Shown: one piece after another, positions 9,999-18,234 of the stretch
Layout: every line of letters begins with the position of its first letter
Numbering within the stretch: the first letter of the stretch is position 1
Assembly (NCBI GenBank): GCA_004431415.1
Contig: QPMI01000630.1
Span: 1-41,824 of the forward strand
Length of the DNA stretch: 41,824 nt
DNA from: Cyanophora paradoxa
Taxonomy: Eukaryota; Glaucocystophyceae; Cyanophorales; Cyanophoraceae
Reading direction: 5' to 3'
Notes under the pieces: generated by a model
The model's input: the letters and a program-made list of their open reading frames with translations, nothing else
What the model was told of the DNA's origin: nothing
Database searches by the model: none
Translations under genes and position numbers: made by a program

Positions 9999-10363
9999 GC
10001 ACCCCCTCCTGTACGCGAGCACCTCTGAACGCGTGCGGCTCCTTCTTCCGTCGGTGTTCGGGGTGGGGGTACGGGGGCGGGAGGGGGGAGGGGGAGGGGA
10101 GGGCCCGGGCGCCCCGCCCCGTTCCGCCCTCGCAGGCTCGCAGCCGGCCGTTCGCGCTCCAAAGGTGCGGCGTACCCCGCCTCCCCTCCCCCTCCCCCCG
10201 CCTCCGCTTACCCCTCGGGACAGGGCCCGTTCGAACGAGGCCTTCGCATGCGCCCTCTCATCTGAGCGATTCCCTTTTCGGGTATTTTTCTCGCGCCCGC
10301 CGCACTATAAAAAAGATCGCGCCGCCCCCGAAACCTCACTCTCAAGTTTCGCAGCTTCGCAAC
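9999..10363 (+). promoter_or_regulatory. Duplicated intergenic/promoter segment, copy 2
   Basis: Copy of 8943-9306, with TATAAAA at 10306-10312, 58 nt before the ATG at 10364. Start-codon-to-start-codon distance between copies is 1057 bp and stop-to-stop distance is 1056 bp. Confidence 0.8.
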
Positions 10364-10972
10364 ATGAGCTCGGCCCTTTCCGTCGCGTCCTCTCTCGACA
10401 TGATCGACCCGGCGCTTTTCGGTCGCGACGGCGCGCTCTTCTCCTGCGGCGCGCCGGCCCCGGGCGGCCTGGACTCGGCCCGGCTCCCTCCCGTCGCGTC
10501 GATCCTCGCGCCGCCGCTCGTCGCGACCCCCTGGCTCCTCCCGCCGCCTTTGAAGCCTGCAAGGCGCCCCTCCCGTGGCCCCGCGTGGACGCGGACGCGA
10601 CGGCGCCGGCGCCCGCGGGCCCTCTTCAGGATCCCCTCGCGCCCCTGCCGCCGAGCCCCGCGGCCGGCACCCCGAGCCCCGCCGCGCCCGCAGGGCCCCC
10701 TCTGCGCTTCCCGTCGCCGTGCCGGCCCCGGCGCGGCACGTCGACCTGGGCCCGTGCGCCCCGCTCAGGCGCCGTCGCGTCGTCCGCTGTTCCGTGTGCA
10801 GGCTCACGGTACGCGCTCGCGAGGCCCGGGCGGGCGGCGCGGCGCGGCGGGCGTCGCGCGGCGATCTGACCTTTTTCCTGCGCGCGCAGGGCCACAACAA
10901 GAAGACCCACGACCGGTTTGTCCTGGCATCGTGCCCGTGTGGAAGAAGCGGCGTCAGTGGCAGCGCAAGCGG

Positions 10973-11008
<36 letters not shown>

Positions 11009-11249
11009 CCCGCGAGCTCCGCCGCCCCGCCTCGACGTCGACGGGCGCAGGGTGATGCACTGCTGCGAGTGCGGCATGGAGGTGAGTCCACCGGAGGGCG
11101 CGTCGTGGGGCGACAGGGGAGGTGGGGGGGGAGGGAAAGGGGTACGGGCCCGATCTGACCCTCGTTCTGCGCAGGGCCGCAACTCCAGGACGCACCACGG
11201 CCCGCGGATGCACTGGCGCAAGAAGCGGGAGAGCGACTACGAATACTGA
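10364..11249 (+). CDS. Zinc-knuckle protein with two related CxxC...GxN motifs and two introns
   Basis: It starts with the same leader as the gene at 9307, then a Pro/Ala-rich region, then two related motifs: CSVCRLT|GHNKKTH and CCECGME|GRNSRTHH followed by basic tails (WKKRRQ and WRKKRE). The CxxC...GHNxxT pattern resembles zinc knuckles seen in cellular and viral nucleic-acid-binding proteins. Each motif is split at the same point by a GT-AG intron: 10809-10889 (81 nt) and 11082-11174 (93 nt). Both introns are multiples of three and open in frame, so unspliced RNA would also be translatable. A (GCC)n run separates the motifs. The frame changes at least twice between 10500 and 10720, and the first motif's basic tail reads best in another frame, so the sequence is decayed or has indels. 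DNA or RNA binding is inferred. Confidence 0.55.
10974..11018 (+). repeat. (GCC)n microsatellite
   Basis: About 13 GCC triplets inside the zinc-knuckle gene, giving poly-Pro or poly-Ala depending on frame. It is a likely site of length variation and frame ambiguity. Confidence 0.9.
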
Positions 11250-11263
11250 GCGCGCCGGCGTTT

Positions 11264-11270
11264 GCATAAA
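11264..11270 (+). promoter_or_regulatory. TATA-like box before the 11323 gene
   Basis: GCATAAA; the C at 11265 is 58 nt before the ATG at 11323 and only 16 nt after the stop of the zinc-knuckle gene, so the two genes are tightly packed. Confidence 0.55.
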
Positions 11271-11322
11271 GGGGACCCGCGCCGCCTCTCCCGCAGCGGC
11301 GGCGCCCAGGGCCTGAGCGGGG

Positions 11323-11672
11323 ATGACGCTCCGCGTGGAGGAAGGCTGCGGATCGGGCCCAGCGCGGAGGGCCCGGCGCGCGTCGAGGTGGACCTCGACG
11401 CGGACGAGACCCTGGTGGCGACGGCGGGCGAGGAGACGCTCTGGGTCGTCGCCCGCGACCGCGTGCGCGCCCTCGACGCCCGCTGCTGCGCCTGGTCCGT
11501 CGAGTACAAGTTCTCCTCGCCCCTGAGCCGCGTGGAGGGCGCGCCCGACGGCTCCCTCGTCGTCTTCTTCGAGGGGGCGGCCTGCGGTACCTCCCAAGCC
11601 GACCGTGGACAGGTGGGGCCTCTGAATCCCGCTGCCCGTGCGCCGCGCGCTCGGACGAACAAAGTCCTCTAG
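11323..11672 (+). CDS. Small protein of unknown function, beta-rich, one frame break
   Basis: The ATG lies 58 nt after a TATA-like box. The first few codons (MTLRVEEG) are in one frame; from about 11345 the convincing protein runs in another frame to the stop at 11670-11672. It contains alternating hydrophobic strands (VEVDLDADETLVATAGEETL, then WVVARDRVRALDARC and GSLVVFFEGAA) reminiscent of beta-propeller blades, although one blade alone is not diagnostic. A single-base indel near 11345 would join the two parts. I do not recognise a family. Confidence 0.45.
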
Positions 11673-13540
11673 ATCGAGCCTGGCCCCTCCCCCTCCCCGT
11701 CCCCGCCGGCACATGTTGGTCGAGTTTTGCTCGTTCAAGTTGTATTGGATCGCGAGGTCGCTCATATGCATTTTCAATGCAGATGCGCGGGAGGGCGCCT
11801 GGGGGGATAGGGAGGAGGGGGGGGGGGTCGGCGGCGGGTACACGCGGATGCTGCGAGGCGAGAGGCCTCGGCCTAGGGCGGGCCCCTCGGGGTGAGCGGG
11901 CGAGTCTCCCGTGTGGAAATTCCGGAGGGTCTCTCGATCGGGGCGCGACCGGGTCCTGGAGAGGGGCGGGCGACCGCCGTCTCCCGCCGCGCCGCCGCCC
12001 CGTGCGGCGAGCCGCGCCGCCGCCAGCCCCGCCCGCCGAACCGCGCCGCCGCCGGCCGAGCCCCAGCCCCGCCCGTCGAGCCGCGCCGACGCCCGCCACG
12101 TCCCCGCCCCGCCCGTCGAGCCGAGCTGCAGTCAGCCAAGCCCCCGCCCCGTGCAGCGATGCCCCATAGATGGGCCGCTCACCAGGCGTTCGGTGTACAT
12201 GCATGGCTCAACCACCTGCGCACGCACGGGTCAACCGATGAGGCAGCCGGGGCACAGGGCACCCAAAAGCGCACGAAATAAGGCCCTTGAACCCTGTGTC
12301 CCTCGGCAGCGTAAAGTCTATGCCGGCTGCGGCGCACGCGACGGCTGCGGCGCCGGCGCACGCGACGGCTGCGGTCGATCGTCGCCGGCGCGGAGCTGGA
12401 CAGGCGGGAGATCTCGCGCAGCGTGCAGCTGCTCACGAGCTTCCAGGGAGCAGTATGCCCACGCTCCGAGCTTCAACGTGCCTCGATTCGAGCGCCCCGA
12501 GAGCACACGCGTACGCCGCCCAGGAGATCCAGAGGCCCGCGTAGCTGGCCGGAGTACTGCGCATGCATCGCTCAGCACCCCGGCCCCATGTCGCTGAGCA
12601 CGTACAGCCACTCCTGCTCACGCACATTTCCTTCGGCATCTGAAGGGACTTGCCACCCAGACGCAGCGGCCGCCGGGAGCGGGCTGCAGGCAGAGCTGGA
12701 GCTAGCTATCGACAACGCTTGACGAAAGCTCAGCGCTAGCCCCGTGCTCACGGCCGCCGCGAGAACTGCAATGTGTATCCCCCATCCTCTCACCCTCCCC
12801 CCCCCAGAAAAAAACAAAAACTCCTGCACTATTGATATCTAGATCTACCGGTATTTGAAATTGGCACCCTGGCCCGCAGGCCGCCCCCACCCCCCCACCC
12901 CACCCTAACATCCAAAGGCTATAGCAGCCGGACTCGAGCTCGTGCAAACGACGTTGGGCTGATCGCGAGGCCGGCCGGCCGCGATTATGAAATTGCGCCC
13001 CAAATTAAATTGCGCGCGCGACTGCGGCCCTCAAGAGGGACGAGGCGATATATATGTGTGCATTACAGCTTCATTTGGATAGCCACTGCGCCTGGCCTGT
13101 CGGTCGCGATCTCTCTCATGAGAATCACGTGCACTGTCATGCAGCGAGACGGCGCAATGATTCATTATTCAAGCATGCGCATGCGTGTATGCATGCTCGT
13201 AAAAATGCGCAATATGAATCGATCTTTTTTTAAACATGAAGCTCGCGACTCGAATTCCGGATCCGTCGACACGTGCACGGATGTGCGCGTTGAGTGCGCG
13301 CGACGTGAACATTTCCACGGCCCGGCCTGGTTCGGCGAATTTTGAAACTCTCAGGCTCTACGTCGTTCAAGACAATTTAGAACGGAGAACTGACGGATAT
13401 TAATTCGAGATGCGGATATATATGTATATATATCGATCGAAATTAAATTCGACAACGTGCGAATTAAACGATATCGGTATACGTATCGATTTCGATGGAT
13501 GGCCGTCGACTGCGCGCTAAATAGCTGGATATAGAGTGCA
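11673..13540. other. Gene-poor stretch, probable boundary region
   Basis: There is no recognisable gene. From 11990 to 12130 runs a GCC/CGCC-rich repeat; around 12335-12380 a 19-bp word (GCGCACGCGACGGCTGCGG) occurs twice, 18 bp apart. From 12960 to 13540 the base composition becomes clearly less GC-rich, with TATATATG, ATCGAT and AATTAAA words. Several short open frames exist, most without ATG starts, and I could not support any of them. Confidence 0.5.
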
Positions 13541-14359
13541 TTACGACTCTGAGCCGGCGGCGGCCTCTGTCTCGACCTGAATCGAGCACGCGCATGCGCA
13601 CGTGCCTTCGATCTTGCGGACATCGGGCCCGTTCCCGCAGGAGGGGGCCGAAAATTCCGCGCCTAGCGCTGTCATCACCTTTAATTTCTTTGCGAGGCCC
13701 CCGTTTCGTGCACGATCCTCGAGGAGCAGTTTAAACGCCTTGGCGACGGTTTCGTTCGGAAACCCGTGTGCCACCGCCCGAATCTTGATCGGTCCGCGGG
13801 CCATCTCGAAGAGGCCGGAGCCGCGCAGCTCGGCAAACTTGCGCTTGAGGTTGGACGAGCAGCCGACAAAGGCGGGGAGCTGCCTGGCGCCGCCCATGAC
13901 GAACACGACGGGCTGCTTGGGTCCGAATTTGTCCGAGAGCTCCACCGGGGCGGGCTTTGCGTTTGGGTCCCGAACGTGAACGGCCCTGTTCGGCGCCGGC
14001 GCCGAGGACGCTGCGTCGCGACCCGCGGCCGCGTCGACGTCGCCGGCCGCCTCGCCCTCGCGATCCTGCCCCTCTGCCCGCGGGCGCGCGCCTGCGCCCG
14101 GAATCGCGACGCAGGTCGACGTCGGGGCCGGGGATCCGGAGGCGGCTGCGTTCGAATCCGGCGCCTCCGAGCGCGAATCGCGCTCGCGATCGCTGTCGGC
14201 CGCAGCGCCCTGCACCGAAATCGATAGCGATGGGTTCGGCGCGGGAGATTTCGGAGGTGACGACGGCGCTTCCCGACATCGATCGGGATCCTGATCGATA
14301 TCGTGATCGTGGTCGGCGGCGGGGCCCGATCGCTTCGAATTCGGGCTCGACGTCGACAT
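13541..14359 (-). CDS. Degenerate GIY-YIG (SLX1-like) domain protein
   Basis: An intact frame. The start is set at the ATG at 14359 because a GATAAATA box (14400-14407) lies 48 nt upstream; the ATG at 14389 is in frame but only 18 nt from the box. Residues 1-150 are a Ser/Asp/Ala-rich, probably disordered region. Residues 151-212 resemble a GIY-YIG nuclease: VVFVMGG for the GIY strand, PAFVGCSSNLKRKF for the YVG...LKRR segment, and VAHGFPNETVAKAF matching the VHGFPN...A..FE segment of SLX1. SLX1 cuts branched DNA. Key positions look altered: Tyr of GIY is Phe, the His after the Arg motif is Leu, and the catalytic Glu after Phe appears as Lys. Loss of nuclease activity is therefore likely. The C-terminus has a cluster CACAC. 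The family call rests on short motifs. Confidence 0.45.
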   Translation of the reverse strand: MSTSSPNSKRSGPAADHDHDIDQDPDRCREAPSSPPKSPAPNPSLSISVQGAAADSDRERDSRSEAPDSNAAASGSPAPTSTCVAIPGAGARPRAEGQDREGEAAGDVDAAAGRDAASSAPAPNRAVHVRDPNAKPAPVELSDKFGPKQPVVFVMGGARQLPAFVGCSSNLKRKFAELRGSGLFEMARGPIKIRAVAHGFPNETVAKAFKLLLEDRARNGGLAKKLKVMTALGAEFSAPSCGNGPDVRKIEGTCACACSIQVETEAAAGSES

Positions 14360-14399
14360 CCCCTCTAGCGCCTCGAGCTTCGGGGGCATGGTGCTTCTA

Positions 14400-14407
14400 T
14401 TTATCCG
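14400..14407 (-). promoter_or_regulatory. TATA-like box of the GIY-YIG-like gene
   Basis: GATAAATA on the minus strand; it decides in favour of the ATG at 14359. Confidence 0.5.
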
Positions 14408-14939
14408 CGCCCAGGCCCTCACACTCTTGAGGGCGGCTTTGTTTTCGGCCGACGTGCGCTGCGGGCGGCCCCGAGGTTTACGAGTATGTATATGTGCGTA
14501 TGCGGGGAGAATTCGAATCGAACTGCAGCGCTAGCTGGGATCCGGATCGGGCCTGCGTCGACGTTCCGTCGACCTAGGCCTCCCGCCCGCCGTTGCCCGC
14601 GTCTCCCGCGCGGACTGCTTTATAAGCGAGCGCATGCACGGCCCGGGCCCGGGGGGACCGGGCGGGGGCGGGGGTGCACGTGCCGAGGCGGCGGGCGGGG
14701 TGCGTGACCCGCGAGTCGCCCTCCCCTCTGGACGTTGGCCGTACCCCTCCTCCTCCCCTCCCCGGGCCCCCCTCCGGAGACTCGCCGCCACCCCCCTCTG
14801 GAGGGAGCGGCGCTCGCGCGTCGTCCGCAAGGCGAACGAGTGAAAGGGAGGGAGGGTGCCGCGCCGCAAGAGGCAGGGGGTAGAAGAGTTTCCGGGGCGC
14901 CATGCGCCCCCGCGCCGATGGACCAGGCCTAGGGGCGCC

Positions 14940-15620
14940 GAAGCTCGTTCTGGGCGTCGGGCGAGTCTCCAGGGGGAGGGGGGGGGCCGCCGGGGGTACG
15001 GCTCGGAGCTTTCGCGCCGCTCTCTCTCGGGGGCGGCGGCGAGTTTCGAAGGGGGGGGGGGGAGCTTGAGGGGGGTAGCTGGGGTACGAGCGAGATTCTA
15101 GCGCCGCCCTCTGTCGGGGCGGCGGCGAGTCTCCCGGGGGGTGAAACGAGGGGGTACGTGGGGTACGGTCGAGATTCGAGAGTCGTTTGCTTCGAGGGGT
15201 GGCGGCGAGTCTCCAGGGGGGGAGGGGGAGGTAGGTGGGGTACGGTCAGAGATTCAGCGCCACCCTCTTTCGGGGCGGCGGCGAGTCTCCAGGGGGGAGG
15301 GGAGATAGCTCGGGGTACGGTCAGAGATTCAGCGCCACCCTCTTTCGGGGCGGCGGCGAGTCTCCAGGGGGGTGGGACGAGGGGCACGTGGGGGTACGGG
15401 AGAAATTATAGAGCTGTTCGCTTCGAGGGGTGGAGGCGAGTCTCCAGGGGGGAGGGGGAGGTAGGTGGGGGTACGGTCAGAGATTTAGGCGGCGCGGCTC
15501 TGGATCTCTCTCGGGGGCGGCGGCGAGTCTCCGGGGGGTGGACGAAGGTACGTGGGGGTATGGCCGAGATTATGGAGCAGTTCGCTTTGAGGGGTGGCGG
15601 TGAGTCTCCAGAAGGTAGGA
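14940..15620 (-). repeat. About 80-bp satellite, 9 units, core in minus orientation
   Basis: Copies of GGCGAGTCTCCAGGGGG occur near 14961, 15038, 15124, 15205, 15281, 15357, 15437, 15524 and 15601, spacing 76-87 bp. Between cores each unit carries GGGGTACG and CTCTYTCGGGG-type words. The core read on the minus strand is TGGAGACTCGCC. A lone copy in the opposite orientation lies near 14777. Confidence 0.85.
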
Positions 15621-16390
15621 GGAGGCCACCGAAAACTCGCCGCGCCCCCCTCAGGGACCCGTTGCACGGGCGTGAGAAGCCAAGGGTGAGCGAGCTCGAG
15701 GAGAAGGCCGGTCCCGTACCCCGTCTCCCAACCTGGACCCCGCTGGAAACTCGCCACGCCCCCCTCAGGGGCCGGCTGCACGAGCGTGAGAAGCCGAGGG
15801 GGAGCGAGGGAAAGGCCGGTCCCGTACCGGGACCCCATCTCCCAAACCTGCCCCCCGCCGCTGGAAACGCGCCGCGCGCCCCTCAGGGGCCGGCTGCACG
15901 AGCGTGAGAAACCGAGGGGGAGCGAGGGAAAGGTCGGTCCCGTACCCCGTCTCCCAAACCTGCCTCTGCCGCTGGAAACTCGCCACGCGCCCCTCGGGGG
16001 CCGGCTGCACGGGCATGAGAAACTTTAAGCCGAGGGCGAGCGAGGGAAGGGCGGACCCGTACCCCGTCTACAAACCCGCCCCTGCCGCTGGAAACTCGCC
16101 GCGCGCCCCTCAGGGGCCCGCTGCACGGGCGCGAGAATTCGGAGCCGAGGGCGAGCGAGGAGAAGACCACCACCCCCTCCCCCCTGGAGACTCGCCGGCT
16201 CCCCCCTCTGAGAGAGCGGTGCTCGAGATTTGATCGTACCCTCACCAACCCCCGCCCCCCGCCCCCTGGGAGACTCGCCGGCTCCCCCTCGGAGAGAGCG
16301 GCACTCGCGCGTCGTCCGTACCCCCGCCGAATGGAAGATGAAACCCCGCCTCCCGCCCCCCTGGAGACTCGCCGCCGACCCCCTCTGAGA
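15621..16390 (+). repeat. About 115-bp then 90-bp satellite, 8 units, core in plus orientation
   Basis: TGGARACTCGCC or close variants near 15631, 15744, 15862, 15973, 16090, 16185, 16268 and 16362. The first five units (about 115 bp) also share CCCTCAGGGGCCGGCTGCACGAGCGTGAGAA-type sequence and GTACCCCGTCTCCCAAACC words. Orientation is opposite to the block at 14940-15620. Confidence 0.85.
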
Positions 16391-16710
16391 GAGCGGCGCT
16401 CGGGATACGCAATATATATAAGGAATGCGAGAGGTCTAGATCGCAGAGGGACCGGAGCGTGCGGCCAGAGCACCTTCAGGTGATCGCGGTCAGGGCTCAG
16501 ATTTCGAAACGATATAAAGGAACGCGCGCGCGCGCGCCTCTATCTCTGCGCACACGGATCCGGGCCGGGCGGGCACTCACGACCACGATCCATAGATTGC
16601 GATCGATCGAAACTGGGTTCGCCCCCAAGATTCGTGATCGCGATCGGCGGCATAAATTTCAGACCGCTTTCACAGAGCCCTCAGTCCCCACACCGCGACC
16701 GAAAACGATC
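16391..16710 (+). promoter_or_regulatory. Upstream region of the TFIIB-like gene
   Basis: Contains ATATATATAAGG near 16413, GATATAAAGG near 16511, a (GC)n run near 16520-16535, and CATAAAT at 16651-16657, which is 60 nt before the ATG at 16711 and fits the spacing seen at other genes in this half. The earlier boxes may serve alternative starts or nothing. Confidence 0.5.
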
Positions 16711-17630
16711 ATGAGCAGTTGCGTCCACCCTTACGTCGCGTCCGGGGCCGAGGGCGACGTGTGCACGTCCTGCGGCATGTGCCTCGACGCGTACGGGTCG
16801 TACGCGACGCCCCTGGGCCTCGTCTGCGACGAGCAGGGCGGCGCCGGCGTCGCGTCCTCGCACGATCGATATCTGCAACTGGGGCTGGATCTGCTACGCG
16901 ATATTCCAGAGCCGGCGCCGCGCACGTGCACGTGGCAGCCTTCCAAGTCTAGTTCTGCGCGCGCAATCCCGAGCTCGAGCGCGCACGGTACCCACGCGAA
17001 TATGAATCGCACGGAGCTGGATCAGACTGTGAGGGAGACGGCAGAGCGCATGCTCCTCCGGAGATTGTCTGGCGCGAGGCCCTGGAAACGCTCCGCGAGA
17101 AGCGCGCCGTGATCTCGGGAGGCGGTACACATCCCTCGCCCTCGCGGCCCTCTATCTGGCCGTCCAACAGCTCGATATCCCTCGTGGGATACACGATTTC
17201 GAGCACGCGGCCCCTCCCGAGGCGCGCCACGAGGTCCGAAAGTACGTTCGCGTCCTCTTGGAGGCGACGCCGGCGCCGGCGCCGGCCGCGGGGCCCCCCG
17301 CGGGCGATCGGCGCGAGGGCCGTCGCCTTCACACGTACGACTTGGGCGTGTCCCTCGTGGAAAGCGTCGGAAAGAATATTGGAATCGACGGTTCGATCAT
17401 CTCGGCCGCCCAGAAGCGCTACAGAGAGTACCTGGAGGCGGGACGAGCTCGTTCCAGGACCCGAAGATCCTAGCGATAGGGGCGCTCGCGCTCGCGGCCA
17501 AGCTCTCCGGACGCGCTTCCTGGTCCACGCGAAAAATCGCGATTCGAGCCGGGCCTCTCCGACCGCCGCGCGCGCTGCGGTCAGGGAGATGAGGGCACGG
17601 CTCGGGATAGACCTAGATCTAGACCCGTAA
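16711..17630 (+). pseudogene. TFIIB-like transcription factor, frame-broken
   Basis: The first frame from the ATG encodes an N-terminal zinc ribbon: C4, H6-P, then GDVCTSCGMCLD with C18 and C21, matching the C..HP...GD..C..CG..L pattern of TFIIB. After about 17050 the readable protein moves between frames: LALAALYLAVQQLDIPRGI (about 17140-17195), YDLGVSLVESVGKNIGIDG (about 17337-17393) with a following helix to about 17440, then ILAIGALALAAKLS (about 17467-17510), ending in a frame that stops at 17628-17630. These are two cyclin-like helical repeats as in TFIIB, which bridges TBP and RNA polymerase at promoters. Large DNA viruses encode TFIIB-like factors and eukaryotes encode several. At least three frame changes mean decay, unrecognised introns or consensus errors. 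No clear GT/GC-AG intron explains all of them. Confidence 0.5.
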
Positions 17631-18234
17631 TCAAGTGCTAGAACTCGATCGATATCCAGATCTAGCTCGAAATTGACTTTGTCATGTGAATATTTGTATA
17701 CGTAGCCTGGATGATTTTCCGCAGAAACTTGAAATATCGCTAGCCATGATATCGATCATGATCATGAATTTGAATATAGATTAATATATTCATCTGGAGC
17801 AGATCCTAGCTATAGTTATGACGAGTCAGTTGAATAAACAAATCTAAAGCTCACGATGAAGACTCTGAGATGAAAACTACGATATGCATATGGCAGCGCA
17901 TCTGCAGCGATCGCGATACATGTATACCGTACAGGCATGATTATGGACAGAGGGACGCGCCTAAAAGGACGCGCCGGCCCGCGCCTCATGGCATGTACAC
18001 GGTCAGCCCTCTCCGCAGAAATTCGAATCCGTGACCATCGAGGTGGACGACGCCTAGCTATAGCTCCTTGAGAGTATAGTTGAACATCGCAGGCCTATAG
18101 CTAGGTGCGCGCGCACCGGCTGCGAAATTTTCAGACGTCTCACGGGGGATTCGAAAATTCGTATTCACAGCCCAGGCCATGTCCACGCACACTCATATTG
18201 CCTAGACCATCGCAGCGCGTCCGACGGTCGAGGC
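17631..18234. other. AT-richer intergenic region
   Basis: Much lower GC than the surroundings, with CATGATATCGATCATGATCATGAA and TTAATATATTCATC near 17745-17795, several AGATCTAG words, and no open frame of note. It contains no gene I can support. Confidence 0.6.

Noticed and set aside
9307-10869. A single 520-aa protein spanning both promoter copies
   Set aside because: The frame runs through the homologous stop region, an intergenic copy and a second TATA-ATG module; it is open only because one indel moved it out of the native stop frame.
12960-13350. 111-codon plus-strand frame in the AT-richer stretch
   Set aside because: It starts at TTG, has no recognisable domain and lies in a region that looks intergenic.
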